From: Desulfobacteraceae bacterium
Lineage (GTDB): Bacteria; Desulfobacterota; Desulfobacteria; Desulfobacterales; Desulfobacteraceae
Assembly (NCBI GenBank): GCA_003354055.1
Contig: PIVQ01000031.1
Coordinates: 1 to 24,932, forward strand
Length of the DNA stretch: 24,932 nt
Direction of reading: 5' to 3'
Positions 1 through 8,261 of the stretch are shown piece after piece. The notes beneath the pieces were generated by a model that saw only the letters and a list, made by a program, of their open reading frames with translations, made no database searches and had not been told where the DNA came from. Numbering within the stretch: the first letter of the stretch is position 1; each line of letters begins with the position of its first letter. The position numbers were made by a program, and so were the translations under genes.

Positions 1-147
1 AAATGTAAACATTTTTTTACAATTGATTACTATACTTTGACCTTGAGCTGGTATACATCTGGATTTACAAAATATTCAATGGTTTAAAGAATGGGCGGGA
101 TTCATTAAATGGGAGTGCTTTTTTTCCATACTTGAATTTCTCCCCCC

Positions 148-175
148 TTGAAATTGAATATTTTGTATTTAGATT
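148..175 (+). promoter_or_regulatory. Possible sigma-70 promoter of the RND efflux operon
   Basis: TTGAAA at 148-153 and TAGATT at 170-175 are separated by 16 bp, just upstream of the adaptor gene. The 210-bp leader is AT-rich and offers several other weak boxes, so this is only one candidate. A clear ribosome binding site (AAGGA at 197-201, 9 bp before the ATG) follows. Confidence 0.25.
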
Positions 176-210
176 TGAGTATCTTTTAAATGATTTAAGG
201 ATCTTATAGT

Positions 211-1356
211 ATGGAAGCCAAAGAACAAAAATCCATTTCAAGAATCATCCTGCGGCTTATCTGGCAGGGTATTCCCTTTGCCGTGGTAATGGTAATCATT
301 GCCCTGGTCATTGTTCCCCTATTCGGCAAAATCTCGGCTCAGAAGGCTAATCTTGCAGAGCAGCAGGCCCTGCAGATCAAGGATGGCCGTGCCCTGACCA
401 ATGTGGTGACCATGGCGGTTCAGCCAGAACTTATCATGGAAAAAATCAGCCTTCCGGGTATGGCAAAGCCATGGATCGCCCTGAATGTTGTGGCAGAGGT
501 CAAGGGTAAGATTGTGACCAAAGGGGTGGAAGAAGGGACCCGGGTCAAAAAAGGGGATGTTCTGGGTGTGATTGACAAGCGGGATTATAGGCTCACGTAT
601 GAGTCTGCAAGGGCTTCCTATGATACGGCAAAAACCACTGAAAAACGGTACAAGGCCCTGACCAAAAAACAGTTTGTGACCCAGTCCCAGCTGGATGATG
701 CCATAGCACGGGTGAAAACCACCAGGGCTGCCGTGGATCTGGCCAAGCTGAATCTTGATCGCTGCACCATCCGCTCCCCCATGGAAGGGGTGGTGGACCG
801 GGTGTTTATTGAATACGGCAACTTCCTGGATGCAGGAGATCCCGTGGTTTCCATTCTTGAAATGGACCGGCTCAAAATTGAGGTGGGGATTCCGGAATCG
901 GATGTGGCGGCGGTTCGCAAACTGTCCAGCTTTGACATGAGCTTTGATGCTATTGGCGGCAAGTCCCTTACCGGGAAGTATCATTATTTATACAAGACCA
1001 CGAATTCTATGGCCCGGCTCTATAACCTTGAAATCAGTCTGGATAATCCGGATTACCAAATTCTGCCGGATATGTTTGCAAGGGTCACCATTGTCAAGAA
1101 CCTAGATCCCGAAGGTCTGGCTGTTCCCATTTACTCTCTGGTGACCAAGAATAAGGAAACCGGTATTTATATCGAGGACCAGGGGCGGGTGTCGTTTCGC
1201 CCCGTGACCACGGGGTTCCAGGACGGATGGAGAATTTTAGTTGCCGACGGTTTGAAACCAGGCGAAAATGTGGTGGTGGTGGGCCACAGCATCATTGATG
1301 ACGGTGAAAAGGTCAATGTGACCCGGACGGTCCGGAATATGGAGGAATTGCTCTAA
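211..1356 (+). CDS. RND efflux pump periplasmic adaptor (membrane fusion protein)
   Basis: Periplasmic adaptor subunit that would connect the inner-membrane RND pump encoded next to it with an outer-membrane channel. The 381-aa protein starts with one membrane anchor (about residues 15-38) and has no lipobox cysteine. A split biotinyl/lipoyl-like domain follows (first half about 88-120, with the VKKGDVLGVID turn). Next come an alpha-helical hairpin (about 121-180), the second lipoyl half (CTIRSPMEGVVDRV), and beta-barrel and membrane-proximal domains. Length is normal for the HlyD/AcrA family. The ATG at 211 has AAGGA 9 bp upstream. Its stop codon TAA shares one base with the ATG of the pump gene, so the two are translationally coupled. 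The substrate cannot be told from sequence. Confidence 0.9.
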   Translation: MEAKEQKSISRIILRLIWQGIPFAVVMVIIALVIVPLFGKISAQKANLAEQQALQIKDGRALTNVVTMAVQPELIMEKISLPGMAKPWIALNVVAEVKGKIVTKGVEEGTRVKKGDVLGVIDKRDYRLTYESARASYDTAKTTEKRYKALTKKQFVTQSQLDDAIARVKTTRAAVDLAKLNLDRCTIRSPMEGVVDRVFIEYGNFLDAGDPVVSILEMDRLKIEVGIPESDVAAVRKLSSFDMSFDAIGGKSLTGKYHYLYKTTNSMARLYNLEISLDNPDYQILPDMFARVTIVKNLDPEGLAVPIYSLVTKNKETGIYIEDQGRVSFRPVTTGFQDGWRILVADGLKPGENVVVVGHSIIDDGEKVNVTRTVRNMEELL

Positions 1357-4300
1357 TGATCGTTTCCGATGTTGCCATAAAAAACCGGGTCTCTGTACTG
1401 GTTCTGGTTTTCATCATCGTGGGCATAGGGCTTTATGCCTATAATGTTTTGCCCAGGGAAAGTGATCCGGACATTACCATTCCCTATGTATTTGTACGCA
1501 CCGAATACCGGGGGGTGTCTGCCACGGATATTGAAACCTCCATCACCCTGAAGATTGAGAAGAAACTCAAGGGGCTGGACAAGGTAAAAAATATTTCTTC
1601 GGTCTCATCCCAGGGTCTGTCTCAGATCAATATTGAATTTCTGCCGGGCACGGACATTGACGAGGTCCTGACCAAGGTCAAGGACAAGGTGGATGAGGCA
1701 AAAAACGATCTGCCCACAGACCTGGAAAACGATCCTGCGGTATACGAGGTGAACATTTCGGAAATGCCCATTGTGGTCTATTCTCTGTCCGGTGACAGCG
1801 GTCCCAGGGTGCTCAAAAAAATCGCAGATGATTTAAAGGACGATATTGAGGCGGTACCGGGTGTGCTGGAGGCAGAAATCACCGGCGGCCAGGAACGGGA
1901 AATCCGGGTGGAGGTGGATACGGACAAACTGGCCTATTACCGGATTCCCATTACCTCTCTAAAAACAGCCGTTGTCACGGAAAACCAGAATACCTCGGGC
2001 GGGGCCATTACGCTTGGTGACGGCCGGTATCAACTTAAGATACCTGGGGAATTTGAAACCCCGGAAGAGATTCTTTCCCTGGTAGTGGCCACCCATGACG
2101 GCAACCCCATCTATCTTAAGGATGTTGCCACCGTAAAGGACGGCATGAAAGATGAGACCTCACGCTCCCGGCTCAACGGGGTGGATTCCATCAATATTTC
2201 CGTAAAAAAACGGGTGGGTGAAAACATCATCTTTATTACGGATAAAATTGATGAGGTAATTGAAGAGGCAAGCCAGACCTTTCCCAGAAACACAAGCATT
2301 ACCAAACTGATGAACAAGTCCAACGAGATACGTTCCATGGTGGCGGACCTGGAAAATAATATCATCTCCGGGCTGATCCTGGTGGTAATTGTGTTGTTTG
2401 TGGCCCTTGGAATCCGAAACTCGTTTCTGGTAGGCCTGGCCATCCCCTTTTCCATGTTTCTTACCTTTATTGTGCTTTATGCTCTGGGCATTACCCTGAA
2501 CATGGTGGTTCTCTTTTCCCTGACCCTGGCTCTGGGGATGCTGGTGGACAATGCCATTGTTATCATTGAAAATGTCTACCGCTATATGCAGCAGGGGGTT
2601 CCCCGGGTGGAAGCCGCCATGAAGGCCACCAGCGAAGTGGCCTGGCCGGTCATCGGATCCACTTTGACCACGCTTGCAGCTTTTGCACCCATGCTGGTAT
2701 GGCCCGGAATCATGGGAGAGTTCATGAGTTTTCTGCCCCTGACTCTGATCGTGACCCTGGCCTCGTCCCTGTTTGTGGCCCTGGTCATCAACCCGGCCAT
2801 GTGCGCCTTTTTCATGAAGGTGCCGGGACAGACGGCTATCCTGTCTGCCGAAGAGATTGAGGCTCAGGGGGAGCAACCCATTGAGATTAAAGGATTTGTT
2901 CTCAAATCCTATGAAATGCTCCTGACCCACTCCCTGAAACATAAGTTCACCGTGCTTATCGCAGCCACTGTCCTGATGGTCTTTTTATGGCAGGTCTGGA
3001 TGCTGCGTATCGGTATTGAAAAACCGGTGGAATTCTTCCCGTCCATTGATCCTAAATCCGCCTATGTGAATATCGATATCCCCGAAGGGGCGGATCTGGA
3101 TTATATCGACAGGACCGTAAAACAGATTGAGATGGCCATTTCCGGCAGTGACAGTACGGACTACCAGGAAGCCATTGCCAAGCAGGAGCATGAAATGGCC
3201 GACGGCTCGGTCTTCATGGCACCCTCCGACATCAACAACATCGAACATATGTATACCCGGGTGGTTCAAAATGCAGGGGCTTCGGTCTTTGATTCCAACC
3301 TGCCCAACCATATCGGTATTGAGTTCATTGATTTCGAAGACCGGACCAGCACCACAAAGGCGGACCTGGAAGAGATCCGACGGCGTGTGGCCCATATTCC
3401 GGGGGTCAAAATCACCGTGGATGAACTGAAAGAGGGCCCGCCGACAGGCCCGCCCGTCAACATTGAAATCTCTGGAGATAACTTCACCGTTCTGAACCGA
3501 ATTTCGGAACAGATTAAAAAGGTTGTGGAAAGCGTTCCCCATGTCAAGGATGTAAGGGATGACTACCAGGGAAGCCTTCCCTCGGTCCAGGTAAAAATCG
3601 ACCGCCAGAAAACAGCGCTGTTCGGTCTGACTACCTCGGCCATTGGTACGGCCCTGAAAATTGCTTACAACGGTCTGGATGTCTCCACCTATTACGAAGG
3701 GGATGAAGACTACGATATCACCGTTACCCTGGCGGAATCCGACCGAAAGGTGACGGACATTCTCCACAAGCTGATGATCCCCTCCCCCAACGGAGAGATC
3801 GTTCCTCTGACAACTCTTGCCACCATCCATTACAAGGGCACCATCGGCGACATCGTAAGGAAGAACCACGAACGGGTAGTTACAGTCCAGGCCAATGTGG
3901 ATGAGACCAAGATCACAGGTACCGTGGCCAGAATGCAGATCATTGAACTGCTCAAGGATATGGAACTGCCCATGGGGTACAAGTACAAGTTCACAGGAGA
4001 AGACGAAGAACAACAGCAGGCCCAGGAATTTTTATCAAAGGCCTTTCTCGTGGCCCTTTTCCTGATCTTCCTGATCCTGGTGACCCTGTTCAACTCCGTG
4101 ATCCAGCCGGGAATTATTCTGGTCTCGGTCTTCCTCTCCTTTGGCGGGGCCTTCTGGGGTCTTGCCGTGATAAACTCTCCCTTTGGGATCATCATGACCG
4201 GGGTGGGGATCATCTCCCTGGCAGGCGTCGTGGTGAACAATGCCATTGTACTCATCGATTATACCAATAAGCTCAAAGAATCAGGCAGGACGGTAAGGGA

Positions 4301-4676
4301 TGCGGTTATTCTGGCAGGTGCCACACGGCTGCGGCCCGTGATGCTCACCGCAATCACCACCATACTGGGGCTGCTGCCCATGGTCACGGGGATCTCCTAT
4401 GATTTCCATGTCATGGCAATGTCCTGGGCCTCTGAGTCCAGCCAGTGGTGGCGCTCCATGGCCATTGTGGTCATCTTCGGCCTCATGATTGCCACCATGC
4501 TAACGCTGGTTGTGGTACCGACCCTTTATGCCCTGATTGAGGATATAAAAAACGTATTCTCCAGAGGGTATGGCAGTACCCGGGCGTTTTTCATGGGAGA
4601 GCCGGGGGGAAATGAACCGGCGGACAAGCCCTTGGAAGTACCCCTGGGAACCCCTGAATCAGAACCGGCATCATAA
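1356..4676 (+). CDS. RND family efflux transporter permease (AcrB/HAE1-like)
   Basis: Proton-driven inner-membrane pump of 1106 aa, the usual length for the AcrB superfamily. It has the typical duplicated plan: TM1 near residues 11-30, a large periplasmic loop, TM2-6, a second half with another large loop, and TM8-12. In TM4 the motif LVDNAIVIIENVYR carries D398 with Asn399, where AcrB has two aspartates. In TM10 the motif VVVNNAIVLIDY has Asn961-Asn962 where AcrB has its essential lysine. Such variants occur in many HAE1-like proteins, so this is a subfamily sign rather than a defect. GGAGG lies about 10 bp before the ATG, inside the adaptor's 3' end. No TolC-type gene follows, so an outer-membrane channel must be encoded elsewhere. 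Drug or metal specificity is not predictable. Confidence 0.92.
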   Translation: MIVSDVAIKNRVSVLVLVFIIVGIGLYAYNVLPRESDPDITIPYVFVRTEYRGVSATDIETSITLKIEKKLKGLDKVKNISSVSSQGLSQINIEFLPGTDIDEVLTKVKDKVDEAKNDLPTDLENDPAVYEVNISEMPIVVYSLSGDSGPRVLKKIADDLKDDIEAVPGVLEAEITGGQEREIRVEVDTDKLAYYRIPITSLKTAVVTENQNTSGGAITLGDGRYQLKIPGEFETPEEILSLVVATHDGNPIYLKDVATVKDGMKDETSRSRLNGVDSINISVKKRVGENIIFITDKIDEVIEEASQTFPRNTSITKLMNKSNEIRSMVADLENNIISGLILVVIVLFVALGIRNSFLVGLAIPFSMFLTFIVLYALGITLNMVVLFSLTLALGMLVDNAIVIIENVYRYMQQGVPRVEAAMKATSEVAWPVIGSTLTTLAAFAPMLVWPGIMGEFMSFLPLTLIVTLASSLFVALVINPAMCAFFMKVPGQTAILSAEEIEAQGEQPIEIKGFVLKSYEMLLTHSLKHKFTVLIAATVLMVFLWQVWMLRIGIEKPVEFFPSIDPKSAYVNIDIPEGADLDYIDRTVKQIEMAISGSDSTDYQEAIAKQEHEMADGSVFMAPSDINNIEHMYTRVVQNAGASVFDSNLPNHIGIEFIDFEDRTSTTKADLEEIRRRVAHIPGVKITVDELKEGPPTGPPVNIEISGDNFTVLNRISEQIKKVVESVPHVKDVRDDYQGSLPSVQVKIDRQKTALFGLTTSAIGTALKIAYNGLDVSTYYEGDEDYDITVTLAESDRKVTDILHKLMIPSPNGEIVPLTTLATIHYKGTIGDIVRKNHERVVTVQANVDETKITGTVARMQIIELLKDMELPMGYKYKFTGEDEEQQQAQEFLSKAFLVALFLIFLILVTLFNSVIQPGIILVSVFLSFGGAFWGLAVINSPFGIIMTGVGIISLAGVVVNNAIVLIDYTNKLKESGRTVRDAVILAGATRLRPVMLTAITTILGLLPMVTGISYDFHVMAMSWASESSQWWRSMAIVVIFGLMIATMLTLVVVPTLYALIEDIKNVFSRGYGSTRAFFMGEPGGNEPADKPLEVPLGTPESEPAS

Positions 4677-4705
4677 ACCGATCAGGGCTGACATGTCCTG
4701 ATGCC

Positions 4706-4748
4706 ATAAAAAACCGGTGAAAGGCAGGGTCAGGCCTTTCACCGGTTT
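4706..4748 (-). terminator. Strong intrinsic terminator between convergent genes
   Basis: A perfect 15-bp stem (4711-4725 pairs with 4734-4748) encloses an 8-nt loop. On the minus strand the stem is followed at once by a run of six T (4713-4708), making a textbook terminator for the small cysteine-module gene. On the plus strand only a weak T tract follows, but the hairpin may also slow transcription leaving the RND operon. Confidence 0.85.
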
Positions 4749-4765
4749 CGTTCCAGGAGGGGATA

Positions 4766-5017
4766 TCAGACCTGGAGGGCTTTGGGTTTACACAGGGCTT
4801 TTTCCTCTACGGCGGCTGAGCCGCATTTTTTACAATAGTAAGAGGGACTGACCTCTTTAGGGCGGCAGACCTCCTCGGCACTCATGCTCTGTTTGTTACA
4901 GTCTTCACAGACATAAAGGGAGGTGATTCCTGTAATATTTGCATTTTCTCCTGAATCACAGACCTTGCTTTTATCGGATGACACTTTCCCGCATCTTTGG
5001 CATTGATATTGACTCAT
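4766..5017 (-). CDS. Small protein of three repeated CxxC-x10-C modules (putative zinc-binding)
   Basis: An 83-aa protein made of three copies of one module with identical spacing: Y-x-C-x2-C-x10-C. The cysteines fall at 6/9/20, 37/40/51 and 62/65/76, and the third cysteine of modules 2 and 3 is followed by a basic residue, Pro and Lys. The CxxC pairs resemble zinc-ribbon or rubredoxin-type knuckles, so metal binding is likely, but I recognise no named family. There is no signal peptide or membrane segment, so it is probably cytoplasmic. I chose the ATG at 5017 because GAGG lies a few bases upstream and the cysteine modules begin at once. The frame stays open to 5137, but that extension looks non-coding. 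The gene stands alone, converges on the RND operon and ends at the terminator at 4706-4748. Confidence 0.75.
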   Translation of the reverse strand: MSQYQCQRCGKVSSDKSKVCDSGENANITGITSLYVCEDCNKQSMSAEEVCRPKEVSPSYYCKKCGSAAVEEKALCKPKALQV

Positions 5018-5164
5018 GGCAACCTCTATATTGTTTATTTTACATTCAAAGATAAGTATTGCCTTACTTTTATTCCACACAAGAACAAAGTTGTGTCTCT
5101 TTTCCATATTGTCAAGGGGCGGATCCATTATCAGCAATTGTAAATTTGGGTATCTATTTGGAAT

Positions 5165-5303
5165 AGCGAGAACAGCTGGAACAGTTAAGGTAGCGCGAAG
5201 CGCACCAAATATTTTTTGCCCGGCAAAACCTGCTTATAATCTGTAAACCGAAGGTTCTCCACCTACTGCTCTCGCTGATCGAGCAGTTCTCGCCGTTCTC
5301 GCT
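5165..5303. repeat. Intergenic palindromic repeat, copy A
   Basis: The 326-bp gap between the cysteine-module gene and the MBL-fold gene holds this element. Its ends are inverted: agcgagaac at 5165-5173 and gttctcgct at 5295-5303. The right half (5248-5303) contains the family signature ccgaaggttctccacc, which is also found near positions 21137 and 22444. A smaller hairpin pairs ctgctc (5266-5271) with gagcag (5281-5286). Between the arms there are no convincing genes. The rest of the gap should carry the start signals of the minus-strand small gene and the end of the long leftward operon. Confidence 0.6.
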
Positions 5304-5343
5304 TTTTGGGCATCTCTAACCATATTTAAAAATCACTGACCCG

Positions 5344-6138
5344 TTAAAGGGAAAGAATCTCATTCATTGTCATTACCCGAACCTGAGTGCGCGGACACTC
5401 TTTGCTTACCAGGTCTGTGAAGGGCTTGATGTCAATCTCCTGGGAAACCGGGGGATAAAAATCATCCTGATGGTGGGGGATTACAAGTGCGGGTTTAAGG
5501 ATACTGACATAGCGGAAGGCCAGATCGCAGATCCTTGAATGACCCTGGAGGGGCAGCATCAACACATCCACAGGATGCGTGGTCAGAGAATTAAGTTCCC
5601 GGTCAGTGGACCCGCCGGAGCCGAAGAAATGGATGGCCCGGCCCTCTGCTTCAAACCGCCAGCTTAAAACCTGTCCGCAGGGAAAGTTGAGAAAGAGGGG
5701 AAGAATCGCAGGGATTCTTCGGCCGGTCCTGGCCAGAGTCGTGATCAGGAGCCTTAAATCAAACCGGACATGGCGGCTGTAAAAGCCCCGGGCTTTGATT
5801 CCCTGAAACTCAATTTCAAATCCATCTTTCTCCACAGGAATAATCCTGTCCGAATCCATTCCCATATCAGTCAGGGTATGGGCGGCTGTGGGGCTGCAGA
5901 CCACGCGGGCTCCTGTGCGACGGGCAATTGCAGGCACATCCATTAGATGATCAAAATGACCGTGGGAGATAAAGATGTGGGAGGCCGGGGCCAGATCTTT
6001 AGGTGTCAGGGGCTGAAGGGGTAAGGCCTCATGGTTCCGGCTTAAATAGGGATCAATGAGGAAAGATGCAAATCCGCTGGATTCGGTGGATCCGGTTTGA
6101 ATTTTAAACCCTGCCGTGCCCAGCCATTGGATGTCCAT
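5344..6138 (-). CDS. MBL-fold metal-dependent hydrolase (UlaG-like)
   Basis: Metallo-beta-lactamase-fold protein of 264 aa, a normal length for the UlaG-like/L-ascorbate-6-phosphate-lactonase-type group. The metal motif HGHFDH lies at residues 59-64. Further candidate ligands are His123 (YSRHVRF) and His222/His223 (IPHHQDDF). Where many relatives have an Asp-containing strand (GDT-like), this protein has HFFGSGGS at 170-177, so one metal ligand may be absent or placed differently. There is no signal peptide, so it is likely cytoplasmic. The ATG at 6138 has GGAGG about 7 bp upstream. It is the last gene of the leftward operon, 18 bp after the DUF3108-type gene. The substrate is unknown. Confidence 0.85.
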   Translation of the reverse strand: MDIQWLGTAGFKIQTGSTESSGFASFLIDPYLSRNHEALPLQPLTPKDLAPASHIFISHGHFDHLMDVPAIARRTGARVVCSPTAAHTLTDMGMDSDRIIPVEKDGFEIEFQGIKARGFYSRHVRFDLRLLITTLARTGRRIPAILPLFLNFPCGQVLSWRFEAEGRAIHFFGSGGSTDRELNSLTTHPVDVLMLPLQGHSRICDLAFRYVSILKPALVIPHHQDDFYPPVSQEIDIKPFTDLVSKECPRTQVRVMTMNEILSL

Positions 6139-6156
6139 GAGCTTCCTCCGGGTTTT

Positions 6157-7020
6157 TTAAAAATAAAGCACGCCGCCATAAGCATACCCGCCCTCGGATG
6201 GGGGAGGATGGACAGGCTTGCCGGGCTTATAGGAGTCTAAATCAAAAAAAATACTGCCAACCACAACACGAATTCTTATCCGGATCGGAATCTGTTTCTC
6301 ATCATCCGAGAGCCAGACCCGGACCGTCGGGTCTTCACTCTTTTTAAACACCCCTGAAAAATGGGTGACATAGGGTTCCACCACAATAGTGTCATAGGTG
6401 CCTGATTTTAGGGTGATCTTTTCTTTTTTAAGAATGTCCCCTTTCTGAAGAAAAAACTTTTTCCCGTCTGTAATTGGAAAAGAAAGGCTCTGGCCCACAA
6501 CAAGTTCCAGGGACCGTATCTTGAAATAGGAGGAAAACGGATCAAAGCAGCCGTCCGGAACTTCAAGCGGGCTACGAACTTCATCAAAATTGGAATAGAT
6601 GACGGTGCTTGTGTCAGGAAAAAAATCCACACGTACCTCTTTTTTTTCCTTTCCCTCTCCCTTGTACTCATAGCCCACAGATCCTGAGAAATCATCGGGC
6701 ACAAACCCTTGAGCCCGGTCCCTGACCTTGAACAGCTTATCAACAAAAGAGTTGGATTGGGCCTGGAATTGAAAATGATAGGACCGCCTGCCTTTTTTTT
6801 CGGTAAAAGGCAGGACTTTGATCACAGCCTCGCCCGCCTTGTACATCTGCCACCGGACATCGTATTTGATCTCTTCTCCGGGTAAAAAGGGCAGGTCCCG
6901 GGCATCAGAACCGCCCGGGCTGAAAAACAAACTGCCGGCAAAGACGGCTAAAACAGCCATCAAATGCCGGCAGAAGGTATTTTTATTCCATGGATTCAGC
7001 AATGGAAACCGTGCGGTCAC
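6157..7020 (-). CDS. DUF3108-type exported protein
   Basis: Resembles DUF3108 proteins, usually secreted proteins of unknown function in gram-negative bacteria. The typical opening LPGEEIKYDVRW lies at residues 46-57, followed by beta-rich sequence and a YDTIVVEPY strand near the middle. The N-terminus has a basic stretch and a hydrophobic core (about 21-34), consistent with a signal peptide cleaved near residue 40. The longest frame starts at GTG 7020 and overlaps the GAPDH gene by 38 bp. An ATG at 6960 would give a shorter signal peptide and no overlap. Neither has a strong ribosome binding site, so the start is uncertain. It lies between GAPDH and the MBL-fold gene in one operon. I can assign no biochemical role. 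Confidence 0.75.
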   Translation of the reverse strand: MTARFPLLNPWNKNTFCRHLMAVLAVFAGSLFFSPGGSDARDLPFLPGEEIKYDVRWQMYKAGEAVIKVLPFTEKKGRRSYHFQFQAQSNSFVDKLFKVRDRAQGFVPDDFSGSVGYEYKGEGKEKKEVRVDFFPDTSTVIYSNFDEVRSPLEVPDGCFDPFSSYFKIRSLELVVGQSLSFPITDGKKFFLQKGDILKKEKITLKSGTYDTIVVEPYVTHFSGVFKKSEDPTVRVWLSDDEKQIPIRIRIRVVVGSIFFDLDSYKPGKPVHPPPSEGGYAYGGVLYF

Positions 7021-8233
7021 CCATCATATTCACATAGGAGGCCATCTCATTGTCATACCATCCGTAGATAACGGACTGGGTGACCTGGATACTTCCCACA
7101 TGGTCTTTGATGGTTTCAAGCACGTCTTTGTCAATGCCCCGGACATGCTCCAGGTTGATATTGATGGCACCGGTACGGGTATGGGTCTCGTGGCCTTCAA
7201 TCACAGCAGCCGCCTTTGGGGTGCCGATGATATCAGAGGATACGTTCTGTTTGTTGGTGAACACCAGGTAGCCGTTGTCGTTTTTAGCAGCAGCATCCTG
7301 GTAAACCTGGTTGATCATCTCTCTGCGGATGGGCTTTTGATTCAGCTCTTCCTGGAAGTTCATCACCAGAATTATCAGGGAGCCGGTTGAGGTGGGAATC
7401 CGCACGGACTCGGCAATGAAGCCGATGGTTCCCATTTCGGGAATGACCAGCTGAAGAGCCTTGGCCGCCCCTGTGGTGGTCAGAATAATATTGTTCAGTA
7501 TGGACCTGTTTTTTCTCAGGTCGGTGGCACCGGTTTTGGGCAGACGGTCCAGGACCTGCTGGGATCCTGTAGCGGCATGCACCGTTGCCATGGATGCGGA
7601 CAATACCCGCTCTATCCCGAATGCATCCAGGAGGGGTTTGACCATGTGGGACAGACAGGTGGTGGTGCAGGAGGCATTGGAGATCAGGCTGTGCTCAACC
7701 GGATCGTAATCCTTGTCATTAACACCCATGACCGTGGTCACGGCATAGTCAGGCATGACAGCCCCTTGTTTGAGTTTAAAAGGCGCAGAGGCAATTACCT
7801 TCCTTGCACCTGCATCCAGATGACCGCAGATGGATCCCCTTGCATCATCTGCGGAAAGGTTGGGATCCAGGAACTGGCCGGTGGTATCCACAACGATATC
7901 CACGTTGTTTTCCGCCCATTCGATGTCTTTGGGATTCCGATGGTTTATAAGAATCTTTACCTTCAGGCCGTTTACATTCAGGGTGCCGGCTTCAGGATCC
8001 ACATCCGTGATCACGGGTTTGCCCTGAAATCCGTGGAGGAAGGCTTCCAGACGGCCGTACGTGGAATCCCGTTCAATATAATGGACAATATCATCCATGG
8101 ATCCGCCCACTTCGCGGCCCACATTAATGACAATCTCATCAAAGTATTTTCTGCCTGCATGGTGCCACAGGGATAGTTTTCCTATTCTTCCCAGTCCGTT
8201 AATGCCCAGGACCTTTGACGCATCTGTGTTCAT
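6983..8233 (-). CDS. Glyceraldehyde-3-phosphate dehydrogenase, long form
   Basis: Interconverts glyceraldehyde 3-phosphate and 1,3-bisphosphoglycerate in glycolysis or gluconeogenesis. The dinucleotide loop INGLGRIGK lies at residues 11-19. The catalytic cysteine is Cys189 in SNASCTTTC, and the catalytic histidine is in ATVHAATGSQ. The C-terminal GWYDNEMASY signature is intact. At 416 aa it is about 80 residues longer than the common 330-340-aa enzyme. The strand after the Rossmann loop reads INVGREVGG, so the Asp that usually selects NAD (as in IND) is replaced by Val. Use of NADP or both cofactors is therefore possible but unproven. The ATG at 8233 has AAGGA upstream. It follows the PPDK-like gene by 28 bp, which ties both to central carbon metabolism. 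Confidence 0.92.
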   Translation of the reverse strand: MNTDASKVLGINGLGRIGKLSLWHHAGRKYFDEIVINVGREVGGSMDDIVHYIERDSTYGRLEAFLHGFQGKPVITDVDPEAGTLNVNGLKVKILINHRNPKDIEWAENNVDIVVDTTGQFLDPNLSADDARGSICGHLDAGARKVIASAPFKLKQGAVMPDYAVTTVMGVNDKDYDPVEHSLISNASCTTTCLSHMVKPLLDAFGIERVLSASMATVHAATGSQQVLDRLPKTGATDLRKNRSILNNIILTTTGAAKALQLVIPEMGTIGFIAESVRIPTSTGSLIILVMNFQEELNQKPIRREMINQVYQDAAAKNDNGYLVFTNKQNVSSDIIGTPKAAAVIEGHETHTRTGAININLEHVRGIDKDVLETIKDHVGSIQVTQSVIYGWYDNEMASYVNMMGDRTVSIAESME

Positions 8234-8261
8234 TTTTTTTCCTTAACCGTAAACGCTTACA

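Noticed and set aside
319..984. Long minus-strand open frame opposite the RND adaptor, with others at 2160-2942 and 2985-4013
   Set aside because: They lie fully opposite well-conserved genes, show no recognisable domains and have the unbalanced composition of antisense shadows.
5018..5137. N-terminal extension of the cysteine-module protein to an upstream start at 5137
   Set aside because: The extra 40 residues are AT-rich and unlike the modules, and the ATG at 5017 has a good ribosome binding site.
7577..8176. Plus-strand 199-residue open frame opposite GAPDH
   Set aside because: GAPDH motifs are intact on the other strand; the antisense frame has no domain or ribosome binding site.
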